Assembly (NCBI GenBank): GCA_963674955.2
Contig: CAXXKR010000001.1
Location: forward strand, 124,001 to 188,000
Length of the DNA: 64,000 nt
Direction: 5' to 3'
Source: G963674955 sp963674955
Lineage (GTDB): Bacteria; Desulfobacterota; Desulfovibrionia; Desulfovibrionales; Desulfovibrionaceae
The notes under the pieces are model-generated. The model was not told the origin of the DNA and made no database searches. It was given only the letters and a program-made list of their open reading frames with translations. This document shows positions 17,388 through 25,765 of this stretch, piece by piece. The translations under genes were made by a program, and so were the position numbers. Numbering within the stretch: the first letter of the stretch is position 1; each line of letters opens with the position of its first letter.

Positions 17388-18296
17388 GTGGCCAAGAAGA
17401 AAAAGAAAGTCGTTTGTCCGGAGATGCCCGCCTGGCTGATCACCTTTTCGGACATGATGACGCTGATGCTCACCTTTTTCGTTCTGCTTGTGAGCATGGC
17501 CACCATCGATGAGAGCCGCAAGCTCGTGGTTCTCGGTTCGGTCATGGGCACTTTCGGCTACGGAACCAAGAGTTACGACGTGCTGACGCGTTCGGAAACC
17601 AAGCGTAGCGTTGAACCCGGACCTATGGAGAAAGTGCCGGATCTCCAGCCCCTTAAGAATATGCTCTGGGAGGATTCGCAGGAGGATTTGCGCTTCGAGT
17701 CAAACCGTTTTGTACAGGTTTTTTCTGTCAACGCCGACCTTCTTTTCGCCCAGGGACGCACCGAACTGATGCCTGAAGGGCAGACCTTTCTTTCCCAGCT
17801 TGTCCCGACCCTGAGCCGCATCGACCAGCCCCTGCTTCTGGCCGGCCACACGTCCAACCTGCGCGACGAGTTGGGCACGGAATTTAGGCTTGAGGACCGC
17901 AATCGCATACCGGACCTGAGCTGGAAACTGTCCCTTGGCAGGATAATGTCCGTGTACAGGCATTTGGTGGTCAGCGGTCTCGACGCGCAAAAGCTCAAGG
18001 TCGAGGCCTTCGGCAAATACCAGCCCCACTTTACCCAGGAAACGGCCAAGGGGCGGAGCATGAACCGCAGGGTGGATATAGTGCTGGACAAGCGTTCGGG
18101 CGGCGTATCCATGGCCGCCGTGGAGCGGCAGGTCAGGGAAAACAGGAAGGATGACAATCTTTTTGACGCCGACGGGTTTATTTTCAAGATAAAAAACCCG
18201 GCTGAACAGGTGCAACGGAGTAAGCCATGGCCAAGAAAAAGGAAAGGAAATGTCCTCCCCTTGCCGCCTGGCTGGTTACTTTTTCCGATCTGGTGA
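17388..18296 (+). CDS. motB: MotB-like stator protein, first copy
   Basis: Peptidoglycan-anchored stator subunit of 302 residues. After a basic MAKKKKK start, a single transmembrane helix carries the ion-binding aspartate in TFSDMMTLMLTFFVLL (about residue 23). The C-terminal OmpA-like domain includes LLLAGHTSN and the end SMNRRVDIV. The last 24 residues are read through the start of the second motB in a different frame (70-base overlap) and look like non-conserved tail. GTG start at 17388 behind GGGAGAG. This copy and the next are clearly different proteins, so the stator may have MotB-B' heterodimers or alternative composition. Confidence 0.9.
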   Translation: MAKKKKKVVCPEMPAWLITFSDMMTLMLTFFVLLVSMATIDESRKLVVLGSVMGTFGYGTKSYDVLTRSETKRSVEPGPMEKVPDLQPLKNMLWEDSQEDLRFESNRFVQVFSVNADLLFAQGRTELMPEGQTFLSQLVPTLSRIDQPLLLAGHTSNLRDELGTEFRLEDRNRIPDLSWKLSLGRIMSVYRHLVVSGLDAQKLKVEAFGKYQPHFTQETAKGRSMNRRVDIVLDKRSGGVSMAAVERQVRENRKDDNLFDADGFIFKIKNPAEQVQRSKPWPRKRKGNVLPLPPGWLLFPIW

Positions 18297-19078
18297 CCCT
18301 TTTGCTGACTTTTTTCGTGCTCCTTTTGAGCATGGCGTCGATGGATCAGAGCTTCATGTCCAGAATCAACATCTCCGAGGCCGCACACGGTCAACTGACC
18401 GTCAAGGGCGCAGGCCGGGTCGATCCAAGGGCGCGGCTTGTCAGCGAGATGGTGGACAAGCCCTGGCAGGTGTTTGAGAGGGAACAGCGCATCAAGGATT
18501 TGCTTTTTCCCGACGAGGTGTTGCCCCCTCAAGTCTCAAGGCAGGACCTGAATGAGAACCTCAAGATATTGGCCAAGAACGACGGCGTAGCCCTGGTTTT
18601 CACCGACCAGCTGCTCTTTGAGCCAGGATCCAGCTTGCTGACCGACCCGGCCAGAACGCTTCTTGCCGCCCTGCTCCCATCCTTGTCCTACATTGCCGCG
18701 CCCATGAATATTTCATCCTTTACCGATTCAGTGGAAATGTTTGAGGCTCAGCTCCCGGCGGGTCAAGGTGTACCGCAGCCCCAGACCGAGCAGGCCTTGC
18801 CTGAGATTCCGGACGAAGTCGGGACGCCAGCCCCAGCAGAGCCCCTGAACCTGGCAGAGGCGCAGTTGATGGACAGATACATGCTTTCAGGCGACAGGGC
18901 TGTTTCCGTACTGGCTTTTCTTGCTGAAAACGGGGTGCCCAACAATCTCATGTCCCTTTCGGCCTACGGGCCCGAGTACCCTATAGCCGACAATGCCACG
19001 CCCGAAGGCCGCCGACAGAACAGACGCGTTGAAATTCTGCTGAAGACCGCAAGACCCATGGGCGGATATGGTCTGTGA
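18227..19078 (+). CDS. motB: MotB-like stator protein, second copy
   Basis: A second stator-type protein of 283 residues: basic MAKKKERK start, transmembrane helix with the same aspartate context (TFSDLVTLLLTFFVLLLSM, Asp near residue 21) and a C-terminal OmpA-like end (GRRQNRRVEILL). It differs from the first copy by an acidic, proline-rich insertion of about 30 residues (around 185–215: QPQTEQALPEIPDEV) inside the OmpA region, and by a shortened peptidoglycan-binding core. It overlaps the first copy by 70 bases. Tandem motB genes next to one motA suggest duplication followed by specialisation. Confidence 0.88.
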   Translation: MAKKKERKCPPLAAWLVTFSDLVTLLLTFFVLLLSMASMDQSFMSRINISEAAHGQLTVKGAGRVDPRARLVSEMVDKPWQVFEREQRIKDLLFPDEVLPPQVSRQDLNENLKILAKNDGVALVFTDQLLFEPGSSLLTDPARTLLAALLPSLSYIAAPMNISSFTDSVEMFEAQLPAGQGVPQPQTEQALPEIPDEVGTPAPAEPLNLAEAQLMDRYMLSGDRAVSVLAFLAENGVPNNLMSLSAYGPEYPIADNATPEGRRQNRRVEILLKTARPMGGYGL

Positions 19079-19158
19079 TTACACTCTGGTAAAGGGCACT
19101 CTTTCCATGTAAAGGAAAGGGGAAATATCGTTGCAACATTCAACAAGCGGGTGATGCC

Positions 19159-19671
19159 GTGGCCGACGAAGAACTCACTACTGAAGAGGAACAGCCGAAA
19201 AAGAAATCCGGAATGCTCAAGTGGATCATTATCGTGGTCCTGCTTGCCGTTCTGGGCGGCGGCGGTTACTTCGCCTACACCAAGTTTTTTGCGCCTTCTC
19301 CGGAAGAACAGCCGCAGGAACAGGCCGATGCCCAGGGCGACGGGCAGGAGGCTCCCAGCGCAGAGATCGAAGGACAAATCGTGACCTTGCCGCCCTTTCT
19401 CGTGAACCTGGCCGACCCGCTTGGAAGGCGCTACCTTAAACTCGGCCTTGACGTTGAAGTTAAAGACGAGGAAAGCGTTGTCCAGATCGGAACCGCAGAA
19501 GTCAAAATCAAGGACGCGATTCTTTTGCTTTTGTCCAGCAAGTCCTATCAGGACCTATCGACCCTTGAGAGCAAGATAGAGCTTAAGAAGGAAATTGTTC
19601 AAAGAATAGATCAGGTTATAGGAAAGGGCAAGGTTCTTAATATTTATTTTACGGAAATGGTTATCCAGTAG
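19159..19671 (+). CDS. fliL: Flagellar basal body-associated protein FliL
   Basis: A 170-residue single-pass membrane protein associated with the stator and supporting torque. It has an acidic N-terminus, a hydrophobic helix at about residues 20–42 and a stomatin-like periplasmic domain containing LPPFLVNLAD and RRYLKLGLDVEVKD. The GTG start at 19159 is chosen because MADEELTTEEEQ starts right there; a preceding short frame is not conserved. It lies between the motB pair and fliN, matching its stator partnership. Confidence 0.93.
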   Translation: MADEELTTEEEQPKKKSGMLKWIIIVVLLAVLGGGGYFAYTKFFAPSPEEQPQEQADAQGDGQEAPSAEIEGQIVTLPPFLVNLADPLGRRYLKLGLDVEVKDEESVVQIGTAEVKIKDAILLLLSSKSYQDLSTLESKIELKKEIVQRIDQVIGKGKVLNIYFTEMVIQ

Positions 19672-19754
19672 CACGAAATTTGCAATATCCTTATCGGCTT
19701 GAGATGCAAGCTTTGATGGCCATCAATTTCAGTCAACAAGCAGAGGATATAACT

Positions 19755-20339
19755 ATGGCTGCCGACGACAATCAGGATAAAATGGCCCAGGAATGGGCCG
19801 ATGCCCTTCAGGAAACCGAAGGCGACGGAGACGATTCCGGGCAGGAAGTTACCGCAGAGGAAACCGAGGGCGGGGCGGAAGCCGTTGACGCTTCCGGCGA
19901 TGAATCGGTTGAGTCGGATCCGGCGGAGGCAATGGCTGACGAATGGGCCGCCGCCCTTGCCGAGACGGAGCAGGAAGACATAAAGAAGGAAAAGGAATCC
20001 TCCTTTATGGAGCATCAGGCCAAGGATGCGGAGTTTGCCGATTATACAAGCCTGGCCAAGAGTGCGCCTGAAGGCGCAAAGCGCGACCTGGATTTCATTC
20101 TGGACATACCCCTTGAGGTTTCAGCCGAGCTTGGCAGAACAAAGCTTTTGATCAACGAACTGCTGCAGCTTGGCCAGGGTTCCGTCATAGAACTCAACAA
20201 GCTGGCAGGAGAACCACTGGAAATCTACGTCAACGGGAAGCTTGTGGCCCGTGGCGAGGCGGTGGTCATCAATGAGAAGTTCGGCATTCGCCTGACCGAC
20301 ATAATCAGTCCCATCGAAAGGGTGAAACAGCTTGCCTAA
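19755..20339 (+). CDS. fliN: Flagellar switch protein FliN with duplicated N-terminal motif
   Basis: C-ring component and docking site for the FliH/FliI export ATPase. From ATG 19755 (GAGG about 8 bases upstream) it is 194 residues; an open frame extends 25 codons further upstream without a ribosome site. The C-terminal SpoA domain (about residues 110–192) has LDIPLEVSAELGRT and VNGKLVARGEAVVI. The long acidic N-terminal arm holds two near-copies of one motif, MAQEWADALQETE (10–22) and MADEWAAALAETE (60–72), 10 of 13 identical and exactly 50 residues apart. This matches the hydrophobic WAEAL-type motif that binds FliH in enteric FliN, present once there. Confidence 0.94.
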   Translation: MAADDNQDKMAQEWADALQETEGDGDDSGQEVTAEETEGGAEAVDASGDESVESDPAEAMADEWAAALAETEQEDIKKEKESSFMEHQAKDAEFADYTSLAKSAPEGAKRDLDFILDIPLEVSAELGRTKLLINELLQLGQGSVIELNKLAGEPLEIYVNGKLVARGEAVVINEKFGIRLTDIISPIERVKQLA

Positions 20340-20727
20340 CGCTACGGTTGCCACTTCAAATGGAGACTTTCTGGGTCCCATTTTCAATACGGCCAGCGCT
20401 CTTTTCATTATCCTGGCCATCATTTTTCTGGGCTTTTACCTGTTGAAAAAGTTTGGGCCAAAGAGCATCCAGAACAAGGGAAAGGATGCCCCTGCGTTGG
20501 TCGGAAGGCTTTTTTTGGGATCAAAACAGAGCATTGCAATCGTAAAAGTCAAAGGCAAAAAGCTGGTTTTGGGCGTGACGGAACAGCAGATTAGCCTGCT
20601 GACCGAGATCAGGAACGATAAAATTGATGAAGAAACCGGCAGCAAGAACGATGAAGACGAATTCACAAGTTTTGCGGAGATGCTTGGCAAAAGCAAACCG
20701 GGCGGCAACAGCGAAAGCGGTTATTAG
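20332..20727 (+). CDS. fliO: Flagellar export protein FliO
   Basis: A 131-residue membrane protein needed for FliP ring assembly. It has one transmembrane helix (about residues 18–38, FIILAIIFLGFYLLKK) and a small cytoplasmic FliO-type domain (RLFLGSKQSIAIVKVKGKKLVLGVT). The TTG start at 20332 overlaps the fliN stop by 8 bases and is preceded by AGGG. Its last part overlaps the predicted fliP start. Position between fliN and fliP is the standard order and supports the call despite the low conservation of this family. Confidence 0.9.
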   Translation: MPNATVATSNGDFLGPIFNTASALFIILAIIFLGFYLLKKFGPKSIQNKGKDAPALVGRLFLGSKQSIAIVKVKGKKLVLGVTEQQISLLTEIRNDKIDEETGSKNDEDEFTSFAEMLGKSKPGGNSESGY

Positions 20728-21454
20728 CCTTCTGGTTCTTGTTTTTTTGCCGGCCATAGCTGCCGCCCAGGGCCCGTCCATTCCCATGCTTTCCATGGAG
20801 CTTGGCGCGGGACAAGCTGAGCCTGAATACGTATCCACCCTTTTTGAAATCCTTTTTTTGCTGACCATTCTTTCGGTCGCTCCGGCCATCATGCTGACAA
20901 TGACATCCTTCACAAGGATTATTCTGGTTTTTCACTTTCTTCGGCAGGCGATGGGCACTCAGCAGATGCCCCCCAACCAGATTTTGGCCAGCCTCGCCAT
21001 TTTTTTGACCTTTGTGATCATGGCGCCCACAGCCACGAAGATAAATGATGATGCTATTCAACCCTATCTTCAGGAAACAATCGGTTTTCAGGAAGCCCTG
21101 GACAAGGCCCAGATTCCAATACGCGAGTTTCTTTTCAAGCACACAAGGGAAAAGGATTTGTCCATTTTCTATTCCATAACAAAGGAAGCAAGGCCTCAGA
21201 ACAAGGAAGAAGTGCCTACGCTGATGCTTATCGCCGCATTCACCATCAGCGAACTCAAGACCGGTTTCACAATGGGTTTTCTGATCTACATACCCTTTCT
21301 CATCCTGGATATGGTCGTGGCCAGCATACTGCTTTCCATGGGCATGATGATGCTTCCTCCGGTCATGATCTCGCTGCCGTTCAAGATACTTTTGTTTATA
21401 ATGGTTGACGGCTGGAATCTGCTGGTGGGGTCCGTCGTAAACACTTTCGGCTGA
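20651..21454 (+). CDS. fliP: Flagellar export gate protein FliP
   Basis: Core of the flagellar type III export gate. The mature part begins after a cleavable signal peptide ending near AIAAAQG; four hydrophobic segments and the signatures MTSFTRIILVFHFLRQAMGTQQ and AAFTISELKTGFTMGF are present. The start is uncertain: ATG 20651 gives a 41-residue leader, TTG 20684 behind GCGGAG gives a 30-residue leader closer to the family norm, and a TTG/ATG pair at 20624/20627 extends further. All overlap fliO by 44–104 bases. fliQ follows 13 bases later. Confidence 0.94.
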   Translation: MKTNSQVLRRCLAKANRAATAKAVISLLVLVFLPAIAAAQGPSIPMLSMELGAGQAEPEYVSTLFEILFLLTILSVAPAIMLTMTSFTRIILVFHFLRQAMGTQQMPPNQILASLAIFLTFVIMAPTATKINDDAIQPYLQETIGFQEALDKAQIPIREFLFKHTREKDLSIFYSITKEARPQNKEEVPTLMLIAAFTISELKTGFTMGFLIYIPFLILDMVVASILLSMGMMMLPPVMISLPFKILLFIMVDGWNLLVGSVVNTFG

Positions 21455-21467
21455 CGGAGAATGCAAA

Positions 21468-21737
21468 ATGACGCCTGAATTCGTTGTCGGATTCGCCAGA
21501 AACGCTATTGAACTGACGCTGCTCATCGCCCTGCCCATGCTTGGCATAGGCATGGTTGTTGGTATTGCGGTCAGTGTATTTCAGGCGGCCACCCAAATTC
21601 AGGAGATGACCCTGACCATGGTTCCCAAGATTGTGGCCATTTTTTTGGCGCTCATCGTGGCCTTTCCCTGGATCATGGACAAGATGATCAGCTATACGCG
21701 CGAACTGTTTTTGAATCTGCCGAATTACATCAAATAA
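21468..21737 (+). CDS. fliQ: Flagellar export gate protein FliQ
   Basis: An 89-residue protein of two transmembrane helices (about residues 15–38 and 50–72) in the FliPQR export gate. FQAATQIQEMTLTMVPKI is the family signature. It is the last flagellar gene here: fliR, normally next, is absent, and the convergent rlmB gene ends 7 bases downstream. fliR and flhA/flhB must therefore be encoded outside this window. Confidence 0.95.
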   Translation: MTPEFVVGFARNAIELTLLIALPMLGIGMVVGIAVSVFQAATQIQEMTLTMVPKIVAIFLALIVAFPWIMDKMISYTRELFLNLPNYIK

Positions 21738-21744
21738 AAGCAGA

Positions 21745-22536
21745 TCACTTTCCGGCAAACCTTCTGGCGAATTCAGAGATGAAGATCGCCCCGGCCTGTG
21801 CCACGTTGATGGAGTCGAAATCCCTGCCCATGGGGATGTACAGGCTTTGCCCGCAGTGCTTGACCACGCCCGGGCGCACTCCCTTTTCCTCGTTACCCAG
21901 AACCAGCACGGCAGGCGAGTATATGTTGGCTTCGTAAACATTGGACGCGGTCTCGGACATGCTGGAGCAGTAGACGGAAAAGCCCTGATCGGCGCATTGC
22001 TCAAGGGCCCGTGAGAGGTTCGTCACCTTGGCCACGGGCAGCCTTGTCAGTGCGCCCGCGCTGGAACGGACCGCGGCCGCGCCCAGATAAGCTGCGCCGA
22101 ATTTTCCCGTTAGTATGCCGACGGCGCCCAGAGCGTAGGCGGTCCTGGCCAGGACTCCGACGTTTCCCGGGTCCTGCACCTTGTCCAGGGCCAGAATCAG
22201 CGGCAATGGAGATGTCCGTGCTTTTTCCAGAAGGCTGTCCAGGTCAGTAAAGCCTATGGCCGCCGCCCTGGCCACAACCCCCTGGTGGTTGCCCGGAAAA
22301 ATCCTGTCCAGTTCGGTCTTGTCCACAAACCTGTACCTGACTCCCGCTTTCTTGCTTTCCTGGATCAGGGGTTCCAAAATTCTCTCTTTGGTCTTTCTGA
22401 GGAAGTAGATAAGGTCAATTCGTCCCGAATCGGCCCTGAGAAGCTCCCTAACGGGTTTTCGCCCGGCAACAAGGCTTTGACCTTGATCACTTTCTTTTTC
22501 TTTCTTATTTTCGCAGTTTCGCAAAATTGTCCCCAT
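21745..22536 (-). CDS. rlmB: 23S rRNA 2'-O-methyltransferase RlmB/TrmH family
   Basis: SPOUT-fold methyltransferase, probably for 23S rRNA Gm2251. The 263-residue protein has an N-terminal L30e-like substrate-binding domain (SLVAGRKPVRELL to about residue 90) and a C-terminal knotted domain with LDKVQDPGNVGVLARTA, VLVLGNEEKGV and IPMGRDFDSINVAQAGAIF, corresponding to SPOUT motifs 1–3. The polar N-terminal 18 residues before QSLVAGRKP may be extra and the true start is uncertain. It converges on fliQ. TrmH relatives are hard to separate by substrate, so rRNA is the likely but unproven target. Confidence 0.85.
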   Translation of the reverse strand: MGTILRNCENKKEKESDQGQSLVAGRKPVRELLRADSGRIDLIYFLRKTKERILEPLIQESKKAGVRYRFVDKTELDRIFPGNHQGVVARAAAIGFTDLDSLLEKARTSPLPLILALDKVQDPGNVGVLARTAYALGAVGILTGKFGAAYLGAAAVRSSAGALTRLPVAKVTNLSRALEQCADQGFSVYCSSMSETASNVYEANIYSPAVLVLGNEEKGVRPGVVKHCGQSLYIPMGRDFDSINVAQAGAIFISEFARRFAGK

Positions 22537-22666
22537 TCATCCGATATTTTTACTTTTTTGCATCAAAATGGCCCGCTTTCCCATGAAATTGCAATATTCC
22601 TTTTCCTGAGCTAAAGCAAACCCCGTAAAACAACCGCAAGACCTGCTTTGGTTGCTATTTTTCTTG

Positions 22667-22684
22667 AGATTCTTTAGAGAATCT
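22667..22684. promoter_or_regulatory. Perfect inverted repeat upstream of the transglycosylase gene
   Basis: AGATTCT and AGAATCT form a perfect 7-base inverted repeat around TTAG, about 57 bases before the gene at 22741 and about 130 bases from the divergent rlmB start. It may be an operator. A T-rich stretch (TCTTTTTTAT) about 8 bases downstream leaves a weak terminator as an alternative. Confidence 0.35.
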
Positions 22685-22740
22685 ACATTCTGTCTTTTTT
22701 ATATTCGTAACTAGACAGAAATCAACATGAGGATATTTTA

Positions 22741-24342
22741 TTGTTCATAAAAAATATTGTGCTTTCGACCTTATTGGCCGCCCTTGTTCTGACGGCTACC
22801 TCCTGCGCCCACAAGCAGCCGCAGGTTGCAGACGGAGCGCAGACCGTTGATCCCATTTCCGAGAACCAGTCCGAAGTCCAGCTTGACCCGGCACTGACCG
22901 ACGAACCATCCCAGGACACCAGCTCACTTTCCTCAAAAGAGATAAACATATTGAAATCCCGCGCGGGCCTTGATTTCGATCTCGACCTGCACGACTCCGA
23001 AGAGGTTCGGCGCTATTTCACTTTTTACACGCACAAGGCCAGAAAGACATTTACCCGCTGGCTTAAGCGTTCCGAGGAATATCTACCACATGTACGCAGG
23101 GAGCTTATCAAGCACGGCCTGCCGCAGGATATTGCCTTGTTGCCCTTCGGCGAGAGCGGCTACAATGTTTACGCATACTCCCGTGCCGGCGCAGCGGGCA
23201 TGTGGCAGTTCATGCCCGGCACGGCCCGCAAATACGGACTGACCGTGAACTGGTGGATAGACGAACGAAGAGACCCCATTCTCTCGACCGAAGCCGCCGC
23301 CAGATACCTTAAGGAACTGTACGGCATATTTAACGATTGGCACCTCGCGCTGGCGGCATACAATGCCGGTGAAGGCAAGATCGGCCGCGCCCTGAAGGCC
23401 ACAAATACCAACAACTTTTTCGAGCTGCACAAGAAGAATCATACCATCAAGAGCAGAAGATCTCGGCTTAGAAAGGAAACCTTGAACTATGTCCCCAAGT
23501 TCATAGCCATTTCAAAAATTTTTCAAAACCTTGAAGAGCTTGGTTTCGAGCCGGTCAACTGGCTCAACTCTGCGGAGTTGGCCCACGCCGAAGTGGCCGG
23601 AGGAACGGACCTTGCCGCACTGGCCAAGGCCGCGGGCATGACCTGGGAGGAGTTCCGCATGCTCAATCCATCCTTTAGAAGGCAGATCAGCCCTCCAGAC
23701 GACAACTCCACAGTTCATTTTCCAAGAAAAAGCGTGGCAGCGGTCATGGAGCACCTTTCCCATCCGGATTCGCACCCTTATAGCGGTTTTATCCGCCATA
23801 CCGTGAAGAGTGGCGACAATTGGTGGCAGCTTTCCAGAAGGTACGGGGTGCCCGTGGCCGAGCTCAAAAGCCTCAACAACCGCAGCAGCAACCTTTTGAA
23901 GCCCGGTCAGAGCCTGCTTGTTCCCGGACGCAACAGCGTCAAGCCGGCCTATTCCGCAAAGACGACCAAGACGGCCAAAGCGAAGACAAGCATGACGGTT
24001 GCTTCAAGCGCCACCAGCCACAGTGTGCGGCGCGGCGACACCTTGTGGAGCATTTCCAGGGCCTACAAGGTTGATCTGGAAAATCTGCGCCAGGCCAACA
24101 GTTTGCATGGAAACGCCATTACGGTGGGACAACGCTTGGTCATACCTGCAAAGAATACGCAGGTGGCCATGGCCGGATCAAACGGCGCTGAGCAGATTTA
24201 CAAGGTGCGAAGAGGCGACAACCTGACAAATATCGCCCGTCGTTTCGGCGTGAGCACAAATACACTTTTGCGCTGGAACGACGGACTGGGCTCCAAGTCG
24301 CTCATTCATCCCGGAGACAAGCTCAAGGTATATGTCCAATAG
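22741..24342 (+). CDS. mltD: MltD-type membrane-bound lytic transglycosylase with three LysM domains
   Basis: Cleaves peptidoglycan glycan strands. The 533-residue protein is a predicted lipoprotein (LTATSC lipobox, Cys 22) with an SLT catalytic domain at about residues 115–260 containing PFGESGYN with the catalytic glutamate, GAAGMWQFMPGTARKYGL and ALAAYNAGEGKI. Three LysM modules follow, around HTVKSGDNWWQLS, HSVRRGDTLWSIS and YKVRRGDNLTNIA. TTG start at 22741 is supported by GAGG 8 bases upstream and the directly following lipoprotein signal. It ends two bases from the convergent aroE stop. Confidence 0.94.
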   Translation: MFIKNIVLSTLLAALVLTATSCAHKQPQVADGAQTVDPISENQSEVQLDPALTDEPSQDTSSLSSKEINILKSRAGLDFDLDLHDSEEVRRYFTFYTHKARKTFTRWLKRSEEYLPHVRRELIKHGLPQDIALLPFGESGYNVYAYSRAGAAGMWQFMPGTARKYGLTVNWWIDERRDPILSTEAAARYLKELYGIFNDWHLALAAYNAGEGKIGRALKATNTNNFFELHKKNHTIKSRRSRLRKETLNYVPKFIAISKIFQNLEELGFEPVNWLNSAELAHAEVAGGTDLAALAKAAGMTWEEFRMLNPSFRRQISPPDDNSTVHFPRKSVAAVMEHLSHPDSHPYSGFIRHTVKSGDNWWQLSRRYGVPVAELKSLNNRSSNLLKPGQSLLVPGRNSVKPAYSAKTTKTAKAKTSMTVASSATSHSVRRGDTLWSISRAYKVDLENLRQANSLHGNAITVGQRLVIPAKNTQVAMAGSNGAEQIYKVRRGDNLTNIARRFGVSTNTLLRWNDGLGSKSLIHPGDKLKVYVQ

Positions 24343-24344
24343 AG

Positions 24345-25160
24345 CTATTCGTTTGCCAGAACACTGAGCAAAAGGACCCGGGCCTTGTCCGGGTCCAGAT
24401 TCCTGCCCGTCCATATCCTGAACTGGGCCAGCCCCTGGTGCAGGAACATTTCCAGCCCCGAGACCACAGTGCAGCCGCTTAGTTCGGCGTCTTTGGCAAG
24501 TATCGTTTTCAAGGGGTTGTAGACTAGATCGAAGACAACCGTACCTTTGTGGAAAACAGCCAGCGGCCATGGCGAATACTGTTCCAGGCTGCCGGACATT
24601 CCCAGCGGGGTGGTGTTGATCACCAGCTCGCAGTGCACGTGCTGCCTTTCTTCCCACCTGGCGGCCCTGATGCCGAAGTCGTGGGCGATGATCACAGCCT
24701 TGGAACTGGTCCGGTTGGCAACAACTATCTCTTTGACTCCCAGTTCTATGAGGCCCGCCACAGCGGCCCTGGCCGCTCCTCCCGCCCCAAGCACCAAGGC
24801 GCTGTCGAAACTCCTGTTAAGGGCCCTCAGAGGCCCGACAACGCCCAACACATCGGTGTTGTCGCCCACCAGTTTGCCTTTGTCCCAGAACAGGGTGTTC
24901 ACCGCACCAACGGTTTTCGCCCTGTAGGTCACATCGTCCAGATACTCCCTGATGGCCTGTTTGTGGGGAATTGTTACCGAGCAGCCGTCAACGGGCCTGC
25001 TTCTGTAGCCGGACATGAAGGTGGACAATTCTTCGGGCTGAAGCGGCCATGCTTCGTATTTGGCGTCGATATTCAAAAGGTCGAAACCCCAGTTGTGCAG
25101 GACCGGGCTAAGTGTGTGGCCTAGGGGGTGGCCGATTATGCCGTAGACGCCGGTTTCCAT
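24345..25160 (-). CDS. aroE: Shikimate dehydrogenase
   Basis: NADPH-dependent reduction of 3-dehydroshikimate in aromatic amino-acid synthesis. In 271 residues it shows GHPLGHTLSPVLHN (shikimate site), SVTIPHK with the catalytic lysine (about residue 67), GAVNTL, GDNTDVLG and the nucleotide-binding GAGGAARAAV. The usual NVTIPHK is SVTIPHK here, a common variant. A strong terminator at 25182–25211 separates it from the upstream kor operon on the same strand, so it probably has its own promoter in the short remaining gap. Confidence 0.95.
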   Translation of the reverse strand: METGVYGIIGHPLGHTLSPVLHNWGFDLLNIDAKYEAWPLQPEELSTFMSGYRSRPVDGCSVTIPHKQAIREYLDDVTYRAKTVGAVNTLFWDKGKLVGDNTDVLGVVGPLRALNRSFDSALVLGAGGAARAAVAGLIELGVKEIVVANRTSSKAVIIAHDFGIRAARWEERQHVHCELVINTTPLGMSGSLEQYSPWPLAVFHKGTVVFDLVYNPLKTILAKDAELSGCTVVSGLEMFLHQGLAQFRIWTGRNLDPDKARVLLLSVLANE

Positions 25161-25181
25161 CGCGCCTCCCGGAATGAGGGT

Positions 25182-25211
25182 AAAAAAAGGGGGCGTTCGT
25201 TTGAACGCCCC
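25182..25211 (-). terminator. Rho-independent terminator after korC
   Basis: On the minus strand GGGGCGTTC pairs perfectly with GAACGCCCC (9 pairs, 4-base loop), followed by a run of seven T. It lies 9 bases past the korC stop and ends the korDABC transcript. Confidence 0.93.
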
Positions 25212-25219
25212 GGTTGTTG

Positions 25220-25765
25220 TTAGTCTATGCAGTCAGCTCCGGCCTGGATGGCTTCGGCGTTCTTCGGAATCAAATGCCTGTAGTGCGCCGAGATGACGTT
25301 TTCAAGGCTGTCGATGACCACCTGCAAGGGCAGTATGTTGGTGGCCTTGATATATGCTCCGATGGCCACCATGTTGGCCATGCGAGTATTGCCGATCTTG
25401 TCGGCGATCTCGTTGCATTTCACTTCATAGGTTTTGATGCGATCCTTTTCAGCAAGCTTGGGGTCAATGAGAGAGGAGTTCAGTATCTGGACTCCTCCGT
25501 CTTCGAGCCTGGACTGGAACTTGTCCAGGGAGGGCCTGTTCATGATGATCAGGCTCTTGGGCCTGTGGATGATGGGCGAACCGATTTCCTCTTCGGAGAG
25601 GACAACCGTGCAGTTGGCTGTTCCGCCGCGCATCTCGGGTCCGTAGACGGGAATGTAGGTCACGTTCAGGCCGTCGTTCATTCCGGAATAGGCCAGAAGG
25701 TTGCCAATTAGCATTACCCCCTGGCCGCCGAAGCCGGCGATTATGGCGTCGATGTATCTGCTCAT
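25220..25765 (-). CDS. korC: 2-oxoacid:ferredoxin oxidoreductase, gamma subunit
   Basis: Gamma subunit of a CoA-forming 2-oxoacid oxidoreductase (2-oxoglutarate or branched-chain type). The 181-residue protein has the POR-gamma start IAGFGGQGVMLIG (residues 9–21), VYGPEMRGGTANCTVVLS, and the central LIIMNRPSLDKF. Its ATG overlaps the korB stop by one base. It is the last gene of korD–korA–korB–korC, the order used by 2-oxoglutarate and ketoisovalerate enzymes with a separate small ferredoxin subunit. Substrate cannot be settled by motif, so kor is provisional. Confidence 0.88.
   Translation of the reverse strand: MSRYIDAIIAGFGGQGVMLIGNLLAYSGMNDGLNVTYIPVYGPEMRGGTANCTVVLSEEEIGSPIIHRPKSLIIMNRPSLDKFQSRLEDGGVQILNSSLIDPKLAEKDRIKTYEVKCNEIADKIGNTRMANMVAIGAYIKATNILPLQVVIDSLENVISAHYRHLIPKNAEAIQAGADCID

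Noticed and set aside
22568..22600. Possible sigma-54 promoter (TGGC...TTGC) upstream of mltD
   Set aside because: The spacing between the GG and GC elements is far too long for a -24/-12 promoter.
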